NCBI RefSeq assembly: GCF_900114635.1
Contig: NZ_FOTQ01000001.1
Coordinates: 1,178,001-1,242,000, forward strand
Length of the DNA: 64,000 nt
Source of the DNA: Shimia aestuarii
GTDB taxonomy: Bacteria; Pseudomonadota; Alphaproteobacteria; Rhodobacterales; Rhodobacteraceae
Reading direction: 5' to 3'
The stretch's first letter is position 1. Each line of letters begins with the position of its first letter. The translations under genes were made by a program, and so were the position numbers. Positions 16,479-29,635 of this stretch are shown here, piece after piece. Below the pieces are notes generated by a model. The model saw only the letters and a list, made by a program, of their open reading frames with translations, ran no database searches and was not told where the DNA came from.

Positions 16479-16500
16479 GCCTGAAGGGGGCTTTGCCCCC
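16464..16500 (+). terminator. Tandem hairpins after msrA
   Basis: GCTCAGC-AAA-GCTGAGC (16464-16480) spans the msrA stop codon and is followed by GGGGGC-TTT-GCCCCC (16486-16500). No long T-run follows either, so they may act together with the next hairpin. Confidence 0.55.
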
Positions 16501-16505
16501 GCCGC

Positions 16506-16546
16506 CCCTGGGGGCGACTCCCCCAGGGTATTTCTGGAAAAAGAAA
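16506..16546 (+). repeat. 3'-end element with hairpin, copy 3
   Basis: CCCTGGGGG and CCCCCAGGG form a 9-bp stem with a CGACT loop (16506-16528), continuing directly into TATTTCTGG and AAAAAGAAAG. It follows msrA in the sense orientation. Confidence 0.8.
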
Positions 16547-16548
16547 GA

Positions 16549-18555
16549 TCAGTCGCGCACGATACGCGGGCGGCCGGACGCTTCGACATGCACTATGGCC
16601 TCGATGAAGATCTCCCGCGCCTCGGCCTCGGCCTTGCGAATATCGCGTTGGGTTGTGAGGTGGATGTCCTCGGCCCCGGCGGCCCGGGCCTCCTCCCTGG
16701 CGGCATCTGAAAGAACGTCTTGCAACCGGGCCATCGCCGCCTCGGCATCGCTGAAATCTTCCGGCCCCGTGTCAAGATGCACCCGATAGCGCCCCTCAGC
16801 CGGGGCCGTCACTGTCCCCGACCTGCGGATCGTCACACGCCCGACCACGGCGCCTATGGCATTCGCAACATCCGCGTGCTGTGGCAGATCCATACGGCAT
16901 CCCAGCCTGTCTCCCACCGCCGGGTAATAAACCGAGGCTGAAGCGCCCAGGCCGATCACCGGCCCGCTCAGCCCGGTATCCAGCCGCACCAATCCCCGAT
17001 GCCCGCCCAAGCCCGCCTGCATCAGAACATGCCGCGCAAGCTGGTCCGGCGGCAGACCGAAATCTCTCCCGTCTTCAGCAAACGCCGTTTCAAGCAGCGC
17101 CAGCCCCGTCTGATGTGTCAGTTGGTCCACGATACGTCGCGCCATGTCCAACGGGTCAGGCGACAGCATGCTGCCGGCCCCGGTCCGACGACGCCCCATC
17201 AGGCGCAAGGCCTTTTCTGCCGCGCTCGCGTCCCATGCACCTTGCGTCCCGAGCACGTGGCTCGCGTCGGAGGGCGTGACACCCGACACCTGAACAAGCC
17301 CGCGTTCGATTAGCCGCCGCAGCGCCTTGGCATCAATCCGCATCCGCAACACATCACCGACGGGGTGCACCGTACCGCCGATCCTTACGAGCAAGGCCGC
17401 CTCGCGCGGGGCAAGCCCATCCGCCGCCACACCCTCGACCGCGCGCACGAAACGCCCGTCATGTTCCCCCGGCACAGCCCGGCGCAACTGGTCATCCAGT
17501 GCGGCATGCACCACCTCCGGTGCCTCGCTGGCCAACAAGGACACCGGCAACACCCGGCGCGGCCCAAGGGTGACACCTCCCTGCAGGCCTTCGCTCAGAA
17601 AATGTACTTCACTGTCACCGCCGAGCCCGAACGTGCGCATGGCAACGGCTTCGACCATGGTCCGATAGGGGCCTACACGGGCGCCATCGGGATCAATCGC
17701 CGGGTGCCCATCGCGCAGCACCGCCACGTCTGTCGTCGTTCCGCCAATGTCGCTGACCAGCGCGTCCTGCGCTCCAGTCAACCAGCGCGCGCCGACAATC
17801 GACGCGGCCGGTCCGCTGAGGATGGTTTCGATCGGCCGCTCCCGGGCAAACATGGCCGAGATCAACGCTCCATCCCCCCGCACAACCATCAAGGGGGCCG
17901 ATATCCCCAGTTCAGTCAGCCGCGCCTGCGCACGTCCGATCAGACGGTCGATCATCCCGATCAGGCGCGCATTCAACACCGCGGTCATGGCGCGCTTGGG
18001 TCCGTTCAGGCGGGAGGAGAGGTGATGTGATGCACTCACCGGGCGCCCGGTCACTTCGCGGATGATGTCGCAGACCCGCTGCTCATGCGCCGCGTTTCGT
18101 GTCGCGAACTGCCCGGCGACGGCAAACCCCGAAACCGCTCCGGCTTCGGACGCAAGCCATGTCCGCAACGTCTCCTCGTCCAGCGGAGCGCGTTCATTGC
18201 CGGAATGATCATGCCCCCCGGCCAGCACAAGCGCCGGATCCCCCGCCAGCGCCGCATCCAGCCCGTGCTTTTCAAGGTCACTTTCCCGGAAGCCGATAAG
18301 GACAAGCGCAACGCGCCCACCTTGTCCCTCGACAAGCGCATTCGTCGCCAGCGTCGTCGAAAGAGACGCCAAGGCCACCTCTGCCACGTCCACTCCGGAT
18401 TGTTGCAATACAGCCGACACCGCTGCCCCGATCCCTTCGGCAAGATCATGCCGCGTGGTCAGCGCCTTGGCCGTGGCAATCACGTCCCGTTCATCCCGGA
18501 TCAACACGGCATCCGTATAGGTGCCGCCCGTATCCACCCCCAATGACAAGGCCAT
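16549..18555 (-). CDS. Hydantoinase/oxoprolinase A-type (HyuA) protein
   Basis: A 668-residue protein with the hydantoinase A/oxoprolinase fold of the actin-like ATPase superfamily: an N-terminal phosphate-binding stretch SLGVDTGGTYTDAVLI, the STTLATNALVEGQGGRVALV segment and a second nucleotide motif SDIGGTTTDVAVL. These enzymes hydrolyse cyclic amides (hydantoins, 5-oxoproline) or carboxylate ketones using ATP and normally pair with a HyuB subunit. No HyuB is encoded next to it, so it may act alone like some single-chain members or have a distant partner. GGAAGGGAAG precedes the ATG. A catabolic role is inferred from family only. Confidence 0.85.
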   Translation of the reverse strand: MALSLGVDTGGTYTDAVLIRDERDVIATAKALTTRHDLAEGIGAAVSAVLQQSGVDVAEVALASLSTTLATNALVEGQGGRVALVLIGFRESDLEKHGLDAALAGDPALVLAGGHDHSGNERAPLDEETLRTWLASEAGAVSGFAVAGQFATRNAAHEQRVCDIIREVTGRPVSASHHLSSRLNGPKRAMTAVLNARLIGMIDRLIGRAQARLTELGISAPLMVVRGDGALISAMFARERPIETILSGPAASIVGARWLTGAQDALVSDIGGTTTDVAVLRDGHPAIDPDGARVGPYRTMVEAVAMRTFGLGGDSEVHFLSEGLQGGVTLGPRRVLPVSLLASEAPEVVHAALDDQLRRAVPGEHDGRFVRAVEGVAADGLAPREAALLVRIGGTVHPVGDVLRMRIDAKALRRLIERGLVQVSGVTPSDASHVLGTQGAWDASAAEKALRLMGRRRTGAGSMLSPDPLDMARRIVDQLTHQTGLALLETAFAEDGRDFGLPPDQLARHVLMQAGLGGHRGLVRLDTGLSGPVIGLGASASVYYPAVGDRLGCRMDLPQHADVANAIGAVVGRVTIRRSGTVTAPAEGRYRVHLDTGPEDFSDAEAAMARLQDVLSDAAREEARAAGAEDIHLTTQRDIRKAEAEAREIFIEAIVHVEASGRPRIVRD

Positions 18556-18607
18556 TCAGGTCTTCCCTTCCTGTTCACGCCCGCGCAGGTAACGCCAAGA
18601 GCATGGG

Positions 18608-19660
18608 CTAATCCAGCCTGTTTGCGACGTCTTGTAATCGTGTCACAGCCCATCGCGCCGCATCCGCCACAGTTGCATCCGCGTCATCACACAGTTTTTG
18701 GGCCACGGGGATCAACGCGCACTCGCCGGAATTGCCAATCGCATAAAGCACATTGCGCACGAACCGGTCGCGCTTGATGCGCTTGATCGGAGAGCCGGAG
18801 AAGTGTGCCCGGAAAGTCGCATCATCCATCGTCGCAAGCTCGGCCAGTTTCGGAGCCACCAGATCTTCGCGCGCGGCATAGCGCATCTCGCGCGCTTCCT
18901 GCGCAAACTTGTTCCACGGACAGGCCGCAAGGCAATCGTCGCACCCGTAGATGCGGTTGCCCAAAAGCGGGCGCAACGCTTCGTCCACCGGCCCGTGATG
19001 CTCGATCGTGAGGTAAGAAATACAGCGGCGCGCGTCGATCTGGTGCGGCGCAGGGAATGCCCCGGTCGGGCAGGCATCAAGACAGGCGCGGCACGACCCG
19101 CAATGATCCACTTCGGCTGCATCAACGGGAAGGTCCAGCGTGGTGAACACCGACCCTATGAAGAACCACGATCCAAGTTCCCGGCTCACGAGATTTGTGT
19201 GCTTGCCCTGCCAGCCCAGCCCCGCAGCCTGTCCCAGCGGTTTTTCCGGCACCGGGGCCGTGTCCACGAACACCTTCACCTCACCCCCGGCCTCGGAAAT
19301 CAGCCATCGCGCCAGCCGCTTGAGCCGCTTCTTGACGATGTCGTGGTAATCCTTGTTCTGGGCATAGACCGAAATCGCCCCCCGATCCGGCATCCCGTGC
19401 ACCTCCGTCGGATCGTGCTCGGGGGTATAGCTCTCCGCCAGAACAATGACCGAGCGCGCCTCGGTCCACAAAACCGAAGGATCGCTGCGCCAGTGGGTGC
19501 GCTCGGCCAGCCACCCCATCTGCCCATGATACCCCTTGTCCAGAAACCTGGCCAACCCCGCGCCGACGTGACCCACCGCGTTCGGACGGCAAATCCGCGC
19601 CATGTCAAACCCGATCGCGCGCGCTTCCTCGATCAGCCGCGCCTTCAGTTCGGCAGACAC
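18608..19660 (-). CDS. queG: tRNA epoxyqueuosine(34) reductase
   Basis: A 350-residue iron-sulfur and cobalamin enzyme that performs the last step of queuosine synthesis, reducing epoxyqueuosine in tRNA. Two ferredoxin-like clusters are formed by [14 protein letters not shown] (Cys187, 190, 193, 197) and [11 protein letters not shown] (Cys240, 243, 247) plus Cys213; the [12 protein letters not shown] stretch holds the family's catalytic Asp (about 133). The C-terminus is HEAT-like. I start at GTG 19660 ([19 protein letters not shown]), preceded by AGGTGG, because a longer frame to 19708 would translate through the intergenic 3'-end element. The gene follows the GST gene on the minus strand. 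Confidence 0.92.
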   Translation of the reverse strand: MSAELKARLIEEARAIGFDMARICRPNAVGHVGAGLARFLDKGYHGQMGWLAERTHWRSDPSVLWTEARSVIVLAESYTPEHDPTEVHGMPDRGAISVYAQNKDYHDIVKKRLKRLARWLISEAGGEVKVFVDTAPVPEKPLGQAAGLGWQGKHTNLVSRELGSWFFIGSVFTTLDLPVDAAEVDHCGSCRACLDACPTGAFPAPHQIDARRCISYLTIEHHGPVDEALRPLLGNRIYGCDDCLAACPWNKFAQEAREMRYAAREDLVAPKLAELATMDDATFRAHFSGSPIKRIKRDRFVRNVLYAIGNSGECALIPVAQKLCDDADATVADAARWAVTRLQDVANRLD

Positions 19661-19670
19661 TGGGCCACCT

Positions 19671-19700
19671 CTTTCTTTTTCCCAAAATACCCCGGGGGGA
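19671..19700 (-). repeat. 3'-end element, copy 4
   Basis: On the minus strand a GC-rich hairpin region (GTCGCC-TGT-GGCGAC at 19701-19715, and a GGGGGG/CCCCCC pair at 19716-19731) leads into CCCCGGGGTATTTTGGG and AAAAAGAAAG. It follows the minus-strand GST gene and precedes queG. Confidence 0.8.
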
Positions 19701-19735
19701 GTCGCCACAGGCGACGGGGGGCTGGCCCCCCTTTA

Positions 19736-20401
19736 TTAGAAATCCAGATCGGCATAATGCGCGGGCGGCGGGAAACCGGGAATCTGGTCCGCCAGAATGG
19801 CACGAAAGGCCGGGCGTGACTTGATTGTCGCATACCAGTCCTTGACAACTTCGGACCGGTTCCAATCCACGTCCGAAATGTAATCCAGCGACGACAGGTG
19901 CGCGGCCGCCGCAAAATCAGCCAGCGTCATCACGTCCCCGGCCAGCCAGCGACGGTGATCCAGAAGCCAGTGCATGTAGTCGAGATGATACTTGATCGCC
20001 TTGGCCCCGGCCTTGACGTTGGCGCTGTCGGGATAGCCCGTGCCCATCACCTTCTTGTTCACCCGCTCGTAAAGCAGCTTTGATGTCACTTCGTTGTGGA
20101 ACTTGTCATCGAACCACGCCACCAGGCGGCGCACTTCATAGCGCCCGTCCGGATCGCGCGGCATCAAAGAAGGTTCGGGGTACTTTTCCTCAAGGTATTC
20201 ACAGATGGCGCTGCTCTCGGCCATCATCTTGCCGTCCATCTTGAGTACCGGAACCTTGGCCGCCGGGTTGCGACGCAGGAAATCGGCGTCCTTTTCCCAA
20301 TACCGTTCTTCCACAAGCTCCACTTCGATCCGTTTTTCGGCCAGGCTCAGGCGCACCTTGCGGCAGAACGGGGACAAGGGAACATGGAAAAGTCGGTTCA
20401 T
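19736..20401 (-). CDS. Glutathione S-transferase family protein
   Basis: A 221-residue GST with an N-terminal thioredoxin-like domain (residues 1-78; FHVPLSPFCRKVRLSLAEKRIEVELVE, then the glutathione-binding PVLKMDGKMMAESSAICEYLEE) and an all-helical C-terminal domain (about 85-215). SPFCRKVR contains a Cys rather than the Tyr/Ser of classical detoxifying classes, as in omega- or beta-like members acting in thiol transfer. It probably shares a transcript with queG downstream. The substrate is unknown. Confidence 0.9.
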   Translation of the reverse strand: MNRLFHVPLSPFCRKVRLSLAEKRIEVELVEERYWEKDADFLRRNPAAKVPVLKMDGKMMAESSAICEYLEEKYPEPSLMPRDPDGRYEVRRLVAWFDDKFHNEVTSKLLYERVNKKVMGTGYPDSANVKAGAKAIKYHLDYMHWLLDHRRWLAGDVMTLADFAAAAHLSSLDYISDVDWNRSEVVKDWYATIKSRPAFRAILADQIPGFPPPAHYADLDF

Positions 20402-20459
20402 CGCGGCAACACACCATTTAGCGGGATTTCTCCCTCAATGCCTTGCCGCGCGCGGATTT

Positions 20460-21173
20460 TCAATCCTCGAAACACGCCGCGCGGGCCTCGTCGCGGATGG
20501 TCGCCGCCCCGTCCATGATCCGCGCCGCGCGTTTGCGCAAAGCGGCTGACGGATTGCTTGCCGACCGTTTCTTCGGGTTGGGCAGCACCGCCGCCAGCCG
20601 CGCCGCCTGCACCGCGCTCAGGTCTTCCGGCCCCACGCCAAAGTAATGCCGCGCCGCCGCTTCGACGCCAAACACCCCCTCATCGAACTCGGCCACGTTG
20701 AGGTAGACTTCCAGAATACGCCGCTTGGACCACGTGATCTCGACCAACGGCGTCAGCAGCGCTTCGATCGCCTTGCGCGCCCAGTTGCGCCCCTGCCAGA
20801 GGTACACATTCTTGACCACCTGCTGACTGATCGTCGAAGCCCCGCGCCCCGCGCCCTCATCAAGCGCGGCGCGGATCGCTTTCATGTCGAATCCCCAGTG
20901 CAGACAGAAATTGGCGTCCTCTGCCGCCACGACCGACCGGCGCATGACCGGCGCGATCTCTTCGATCGGCACCCATTCCTGATCCACTCTGCCCAACCGT
21001 CGTGTTTCGGACAGCATGGTCATCGTGGTCGGCGGGTTCACAACCGAAAACAGAAGAACGACAAGGATGATCAGCGAGACCAGCCAGACCGCCGCACGCC
21101 GCAACCAATAGCGCAGGCGCAGCCATTGGCGCCTGGTCCATCTCTGCTTCTTCGGCGCCTTCTTCCCGCTCAT
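20460..21173 (-). CDS. mtgA: Monofunctional biosynthetic peptidoglycan transglycosylase
   Basis: A 237-residue GT51 enzyme that polymerises lipid II into glycan strands. One N-terminal membrane anchor (about 29-46) precedes the catalytic domain with VVAAEDANFCLHWGFD (catalytic Glu85), GASTISQQVVKNVYLW, and KRRILEVYLNVAEFDEGVFGVEAAARHYFG. ATG 21173 is used since it begins with a basic cytoplasmic tail typical of the family; an ATG at 21224 would add 17 residues without family support. The gene lies between a secreted DUF4189 protein and the GST gene, and no dependent partner is seen. Confidence 0.95.
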   Translation of the reverse strand: MSGKKAPKKQRWTRRQWLRLRYWLRRAAVWLVSLIILVVLLFSVVNPPTTMTMLSETRRLGRVDQEWVPIEEIAPVMRRSVVAAEDANFCLHWGFDMKAIRAALDEGAGRGASTISQQVVKNVYLWQGRNWARKAIEALLTPLVEITWSKRRILEVYLNVAEFDEGVFGVEAAARHYFGVGPEDLSAVQAARLAAVLPNPKKRSASNPSAALRKRAARIMDGAATIRDEARAACFED

Positions 21174-21246
21174 ACCTAGCCCAATCGTTATTGAGCGATG
21201 GAGTAGACGCTCAGGCGTTTCCACGCAAGCGTCGCAAGGTCACGCT

Positions 21247-21612
21247 TCAGGGGGAACAGGCCCAGACACGCACCTGGCAGTTGTTGCCGTATTGATAGCA
21301 GTAGTCCAATGCGTTCGACTCGGCGATGGAGCGCGACCCGCCCCAGCCGAATCCCCAACTGCCATTGCTGCCCGAGGCCATGGCACCACAGGTGTTGTAG
21401 AAGGTGCGCACGGTGTCACAATCCCAGCCACATTCGTTCTGCAACAGATTGATCGCATCCTGCTCGGAGTACTGACCGTAGGAATAGCCCCAAGCGCCCC
21501 CTGGACCAATCCCAACGGCACCCCAGCAATAGTCATATCCGCATTGCCCCGCGAAAGCAGCAAGCGGCAGCGACAACCAAAGAACAACTCCCATCCAAAT
21601 TTGCTTGATCAT
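21247..21612 (-). CDS. Secreted DUF4189-domain protein
   Basis: A 121-residue protein with a Sec signal peptide (cleavage near AFA-GQ, about residue 21). The mature part carries eight cysteines and many Gly, Trp and Tyr residues, including GAVGIGPGGAWGYSYG, NECGWDCDTVRTFYNTCG and CQVRVWAC, matching the DUF4189 pattern. The even Cys count suggests a small disulfide-bonded extracytoplasmic protein. The frame runs back to 21939 inside gltB antisense; ATG 21612 with GGGAGAATC just upstream is clearly the start. The function is unknown. Confidence 0.8.
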   Translation of the reverse strand: MIKQIWMGVVLWLSLPLAAFAGQCGYDYCWGAVGIGPGGAWGYSYGQYSEQDAINLLQNECGWDCDTVRTFYNTCGAMASGSNGSWGFGWGGSRSIAESNALDYCYQYGNNCQVRVWACSP

Positions 21613-21673
21613 GATGATTCTCCCGGAATACGGCCCCAGTATGCGCCCAAGGGCTGAAATCTGCCAAATCAAG

Positions 21674-21706
21674 CGAAAAACCCCGCAGGCCATGGGTCTG
21701 CGGAGT
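21674..21706 (-). terminator. Terminator of gltB
   Basis: On the minus strand CTCCGCAG and CTGCGGGG pair around a short loop and are followed by TTTTTCGC. It lies 26 nt beyond the gltB stop codon. Confidence 0.85.
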
Positions 21707-21731
21707 TTCAAATCTTGGGTCGAATGCCCGG

Positions 21732-26270
<4,539 letters not shown>

Positions 26271-26374
26271 CGGGGCTCTCCTTCTAAGGGGGCGGTCAGC
26301 GACCGGCCTCGGCCTTGGGTGTTATTTCGTTTGCGCGTCCCGCTGCGGGATGCTGGGTCATGTCGCGGGCAGTC

Positions 26375-27061
26375 TTAGCTGCCACACGGAATATCTGATG
26401 TTGTCGCCAGGAAACCGGGCTCCCCGGCAAAGACGATTTTTTGCGGGGTCCATTCCAACCGACTTTCTCTGCCGAACTGGTTCACATCTGCGGCGCCCTC
26501 GATGAAAAGCGACGCGTCTGGGGTGGCATAGACCACAAAGTCATATTGCGCGGTCACGCCGTTCTTCTGCACCGTCATGAGACGCGACAGCGTCCCCTTG
26601 CGCAGGGAAACGCCCCCGATCTCGACAGTTTCGTCGCCAAAACGCAGCGCCGAGTCGACCGTGACCTTGTTGCCCTTGAGCACACCCGACGCGAATTCCA
26701 ATTCACGTGTGCCAAGACTTTCTCCGCTTTCCAGCTCCGCGGTCAAATCCGCCTCCGGTGCGCTGCCTGCAAGGGCTCTGACTTCGGCCTTGCCGTCATC
26801 GGCGAAATAGCCAACCAAATCCCATTGCGGACCGAACACATGGGTGTCGTGCAATAGACCTTCGGAATAGGACACGGCCTGCACCTGGTCACCGCAGCGC
26901 AGATACGAGGTTGCCACACAGCTATCGCGGTGCACCGTCGCAAAGGCTTCACAGCTCGCGGGCACCGGAACTTCAGCCGCCAGAACGCTGCACGCGGCGA
27001 GGATCGCGCTCACAAAGGTAAGTGAAGCGCTACCAAGCTTGAGGGCAGTCAGGTCAGCCAT
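26375..27061 (-). CDS. Exported protein of unknown function inside the glt cluster
   Basis: A 228-residue protein that I do not recognise. The N-terminus has a hydrophobic stretch (about 12-29) with LAAC ending at Cys24, compatible with a lipoprotein signal, or alternatively a Sec signal cut near LAA-E. The mature part is rich in beta-prone sequence (SRLMTVQKNGVTAQYDFVVYATPDASLFIEGA) and has several Cys (about 37, 48, 56, 226). It lies between gltD and gltB on the same strand, 104 nt before gltB, with an 11-bp repeat between it and gltD. A link to nitrogen metabolism is only positional. Confidence 0.75.
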   Translation of the reverse strand: MADLTALKLGSASLTFVSAILAACSVLAAEVPVPASCEAFATVHRDSCVATSYLRCGDQVQAVSYSEGLLHDTHVFGPQWDLVGYFADDGKAEVRALAGSAPEADLTAELESGESLGTRELEFASGVLKGNKVTVDSALRFGDETVEIGGVSLRKGTLSRLMTVQKNGVTAQYDFVVYATPDASLFIEGAADVNQFGRESRLEWTPQKIVFAGEPGFLATTSDIPCGS

Positions 27062-27095
27062 GCTGTCTTTCCTTCTTTTGACGGGTGCGTGGCGA

Positions 27096-27128
27096 TACCG
27101 ACGTAATACCGACGCGTTACCGAAGCCT
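27096..27128. repeat. 11-bp-period TACCGACG repeat, three units
   Basis: Units start at 27096, 27107 and 27118: TACCGACGTAA, TACCGACGCGT and TACCGAAGCCT. It sits in the 65-nt gap between gltD and the exported protein gene and slightly overlaps the gltD stop codon. The last unit degenerates to TACCGAAG exactly as in the 7454 array. Confidence 0.8.
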
Positions 27129-28560
27129 ATTCGGCGGCCACCGCAGCGTTTGCACCAAACCGCTCAAGGATCGCATCGGCACAGTCGCGCCCGTCCTTGA
27201 TCGCCCAAACCACCAGCGAGGCACCGCGCACGATATCCCCCACCGCATAGACGCCATCCATGTCGGTTGCGCCGGTGGTGAACGCCGCCTTGATCGTGCC
27301 CCAACGGGTCACTTCCAGATCGGGCTGCTCCCACAGTGTCGGCAGGTCTTCGGGTTCGAAACCCAGCGCCTTGATCACGAGGTCGGCTTCTTCGACATAG
27401 TCCGCGCCCTCGATCACCTCGGGGCTCTGACGGCCCGAAGCGTCGGGCTGACCCAGACGCATCTTCTGTACCATCACGCCGCTGACCGGATTACCGGAAA
27501 AGCCCTTGGGCGCCGACAGCCAGACGAACTCCACGCCCTCTTCTTCGGCGTTCTTGGTCTCGCGCTGCGAACCGGGCATGTTGGCACGGTCACGGCGATA
27601 GAGGCACTTCACGCTTTCCGCGCCCTGCCGGATCGCGGTGCGCACACAGTCCATTGCGGTGTCGCCGCCACCGATCACGACAACCTTCTTGCCCTCGGCA
27701 TTGAGTTCCCCGCTTTCGAACTCCGGCACCGTATCGCCAAAGCTCAGGCGGTTGGACGCGGTGAGATAATCAATCGCCTTGACGATCCCGGCCGCACCGG
27801 CACCAGGCCCTTGCAAATCACGGCTTTTGTACACGCCCGTCGCGATGATCACGGCGTCATGCGCTTCGCGGATTTCGGCGAACGAGATGTCCTTGCCAAC
27901 CTCGCAGTTGAGCCTGAAGGTCACGCCGCCCTGCTCAAGCTGATCGTTGCGGCGCATCACCACATCTTTCTCCAGCTTGAATCCGGGGATGCCATAGGTC
28001 AGCAGACCGCCAGCGCGGTCATGGGTGTCATACACCGTCACCTGAACGCCCGCTCGGCGCAGACGATCCGCCGCCGCAAGGCCACCGGGGCCGGCCCCGA
28101 TGATGCCAACGCTCTCGGGACGCTCCTGCGCCGGGACGATAGGCTTGACCCAGCCTTCTTCCCACGCGGTATCGGTGATGTACTTCTCGACGGCACCAAT
28201 CGTAACGGTCTCGTGGCCGGACTGCTCGATCACGCAGTTGCCTTCGCACAGACGGTCCTGCGGGCAGATACGACCACAGATCTCCGGGAACGTGTTGGTG
28301 GCCTGGCTGATGCCATAGGCTTCTTCCAGACGACCCGTCGCGGTCAGGCGCAGCCAATCGGGAATGTTGTTGTGCAGCGGGCAGTGCGACTGGCAATAGG
28401 GCACACCACACTGCGAACAGCGGCTGGCCTGCTCCTCGGCCTTGGCCTTGGCGAACTCTGCGTAGATTTCATTGAAATCCTGTTTCCGCGCACTCGCATC
28501 ACGCTTTTCCGGCATGTCGCGTTCAACGGTCACAAATTTCAACATCGGTTGCTTAGCCAC
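27127..28560 (-). CDS. gltD: Glutamate synthase, small (beta) subunit
   Basis: A 477-residue NADPH-dependent oxidoreductase that feeds electrons to GltB. The N-terminal iron-sulfur domain has CSQCGVPYCQSHCPLHNNIPDWL and a second Cys cluster CGRICPQDRLCEGNCV; FAD binding is at GIIGAGPGGLAAADRL and NADPH binding at VVVIGGGDTAMDCVRTA; the family motif YAVGDIVRGASLVVWAI is near the end. The start is GTG 28560, eight nt after a perfect AGGAGG. The 220-nt region to uppP carries the promoters of both divergent units. Confidence 0.97.
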   Translation of the reverse strand: MAKQPMLKFVTVERDMPEKRDASARKQDFNEIYAEFAKAKAEEQASRCSQCGVPYCQSHCPLHNNIPDWLRLTATGRLEEAYGISQATNTFPEICGRICPQDRLCEGNCVIEQSGHETVTIGAVEKYITDTAWEEGWVKPIVPAQERPESVGIIGAGPGGLAAADRLRRAGVQVTVYDTHDRAGGLLTYGIPGFKLEKDVVMRRNDQLEQGGVTFRLNCEVGKDISFAEIREAHDAVIIATGVYKSRDLQGPGAGAAGIVKAIDYLTASNRLSFGDTVPEFESGELNAEGKKVVVIGGGDTAMDCVRTAIRQGAESVKCLYRRDRANMPGSQRETKNAEEEGVEFVWLSAPKGFSGNPVSGVMVQKMRLGQPDASGRQSPEVIEGADYVEEADLVIKALGFEPEDLPTLWEQPDLEVTRWGTIKAAFTTGATDMDGVYAVGDIVRGASLVVWAIKDGRDCADAILERFGANAAVAAE

Positions 28561-28780
28561 GGCAGCTGCCTCCTGATTACATCCAGTGGCGCGTGTTTAA
28601 GCAATTCCGGAACAGGATAAAAGTCAATTGTGCTGACCTAAATTCATATTTTTCGCTCTTCGAGCGCAGAAAGTCGCGCTGAAACCCCCTATTTTTGGTC
28701 CGAACCGGACGCAAAAACAACTTTCCATTTATTTTCTGTTACTTATACCATAGCACCATCACCGGCGCGCGCGAGGCCCC

Positions 28781-29584
28781 ATGACACTGTTTCACATTTT
28801 TCTGGTCGCTGTCATTCAGGGCATCACCGAATTTTTGCCAGTCAGCTCATCCGGGCACCTGATTCTCTTGCCGAATCTCACAGGGCTCGACGATCAGGGA
28901 CAGGCAATTGACGTCGCTGTACACGTCGGAACGCTCGGTGCCGTTGTTCTTTTTTTCTGGACGGACGTGCGCGCCGCTCTCTTTGGATTGCCCCGCCTGT
29001 TGACCGGCCATCGAGACACACCCGGAGCGAACTTGGCCTTTTTGCTTATCGTTGCCACAGTCCCTGTGATCCTCGCCGGGTTGGCACTCAAGCTGACGGG
29101 GCTTGACGACGCCATGCGCTCGATTGCCGTGATCGGCTGGGCTATGCTTGTCTTCGGGATCGTTCTGTGGTGGGCCGACCAGAAGGGACCCACCGACAAG
29201 GTTGATTCAGCATGGAACCTGCGCGACGCCATCATCATGGGCCTGTGGCAGGCCGTTGCCCTTATTCCCGGAACATCGCGGTCCGGCATCACCATCACCG
29301 GCGCCCGCCACCTTGGGTACAACCGCCACGACGCGGCCAAACTTGCCATGCTGATGTCGATCCCGACAATTTTGGCGAGCGGCACCCTTCTTGCCATCGA
29401 AGTCGCCGGGCAGGCCGATTTGGCCACCGCACGTGACGGGGCCATCGCTGCTGTGATGTCCTTTTTCGCCGCCCTACTGGCGCTGAAGTTCATGATGCGC
29501 CTTCTGCGCTCGGTCAGCTTTACACCATATGTGATCTACCGGGTTGTGCTTGGTCTTATCCTGCTGGGCATCGCATACACATAA
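28781..29584 (+). CDS. uppP: Undecaprenyl-diphosphatase
   Basis: A 267-residue membrane phosphatase (BacA/UppP) that recycles undecaprenyl diphosphate for cell-wall and surface-polysaccharide synthesis. The two family motifs are present: QGITEFLPVSSSGHL (residues 13-27) and PGTSRSGITITGARHLG (about 163-179, with the catalytic Arg and Ser). About eight membrane helices are predicted. It is divergent from gltD, and its stop codon is part of the stem of a strong terminator. It is relevant to the polysaccharide genes later in the window, though not clustered with them. Confidence 0.97.
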   Translation: MTLFHIFLVAVIQGITEFLPVSSSGHLILLPNLTGLDDQGQAIDVAVHVGTLGAVVLFFWTDVRAALFGLPRLLTGHRDTPGANLAFLLIVATVPVILAGLALKLTGLDDAMRSIAVIGWAMLVFGIVLWWADQKGPTDKVDSAWNLRDAIIMGLWQAVALIPGTSRSGITITGARHLGYNRHDAAKLAMLMSIPTILASGTLLAIEVAGQADLATARDGAIAAVMSFFAALLALKFMMRLLRSVSFTPYVIYRVVLGLILLGIAYT

Positions 29585-29611
29585 GGCGGGTCGTTTCCGA
29601 CCCGCCTTTCG
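29585..29611 (+). terminator. Terminator of uppP
   Basis: GGCGGGTCG and CGACCCGCC pair around TTTC and are followed by TTTCGTTTC. The structure begins at the last base of the uppP stop codon and separates convergent genes. Confidence 0.9.
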
Positions 29612-29635
29612 TTTCTTTCCGAGTAGTCTTGCGTC

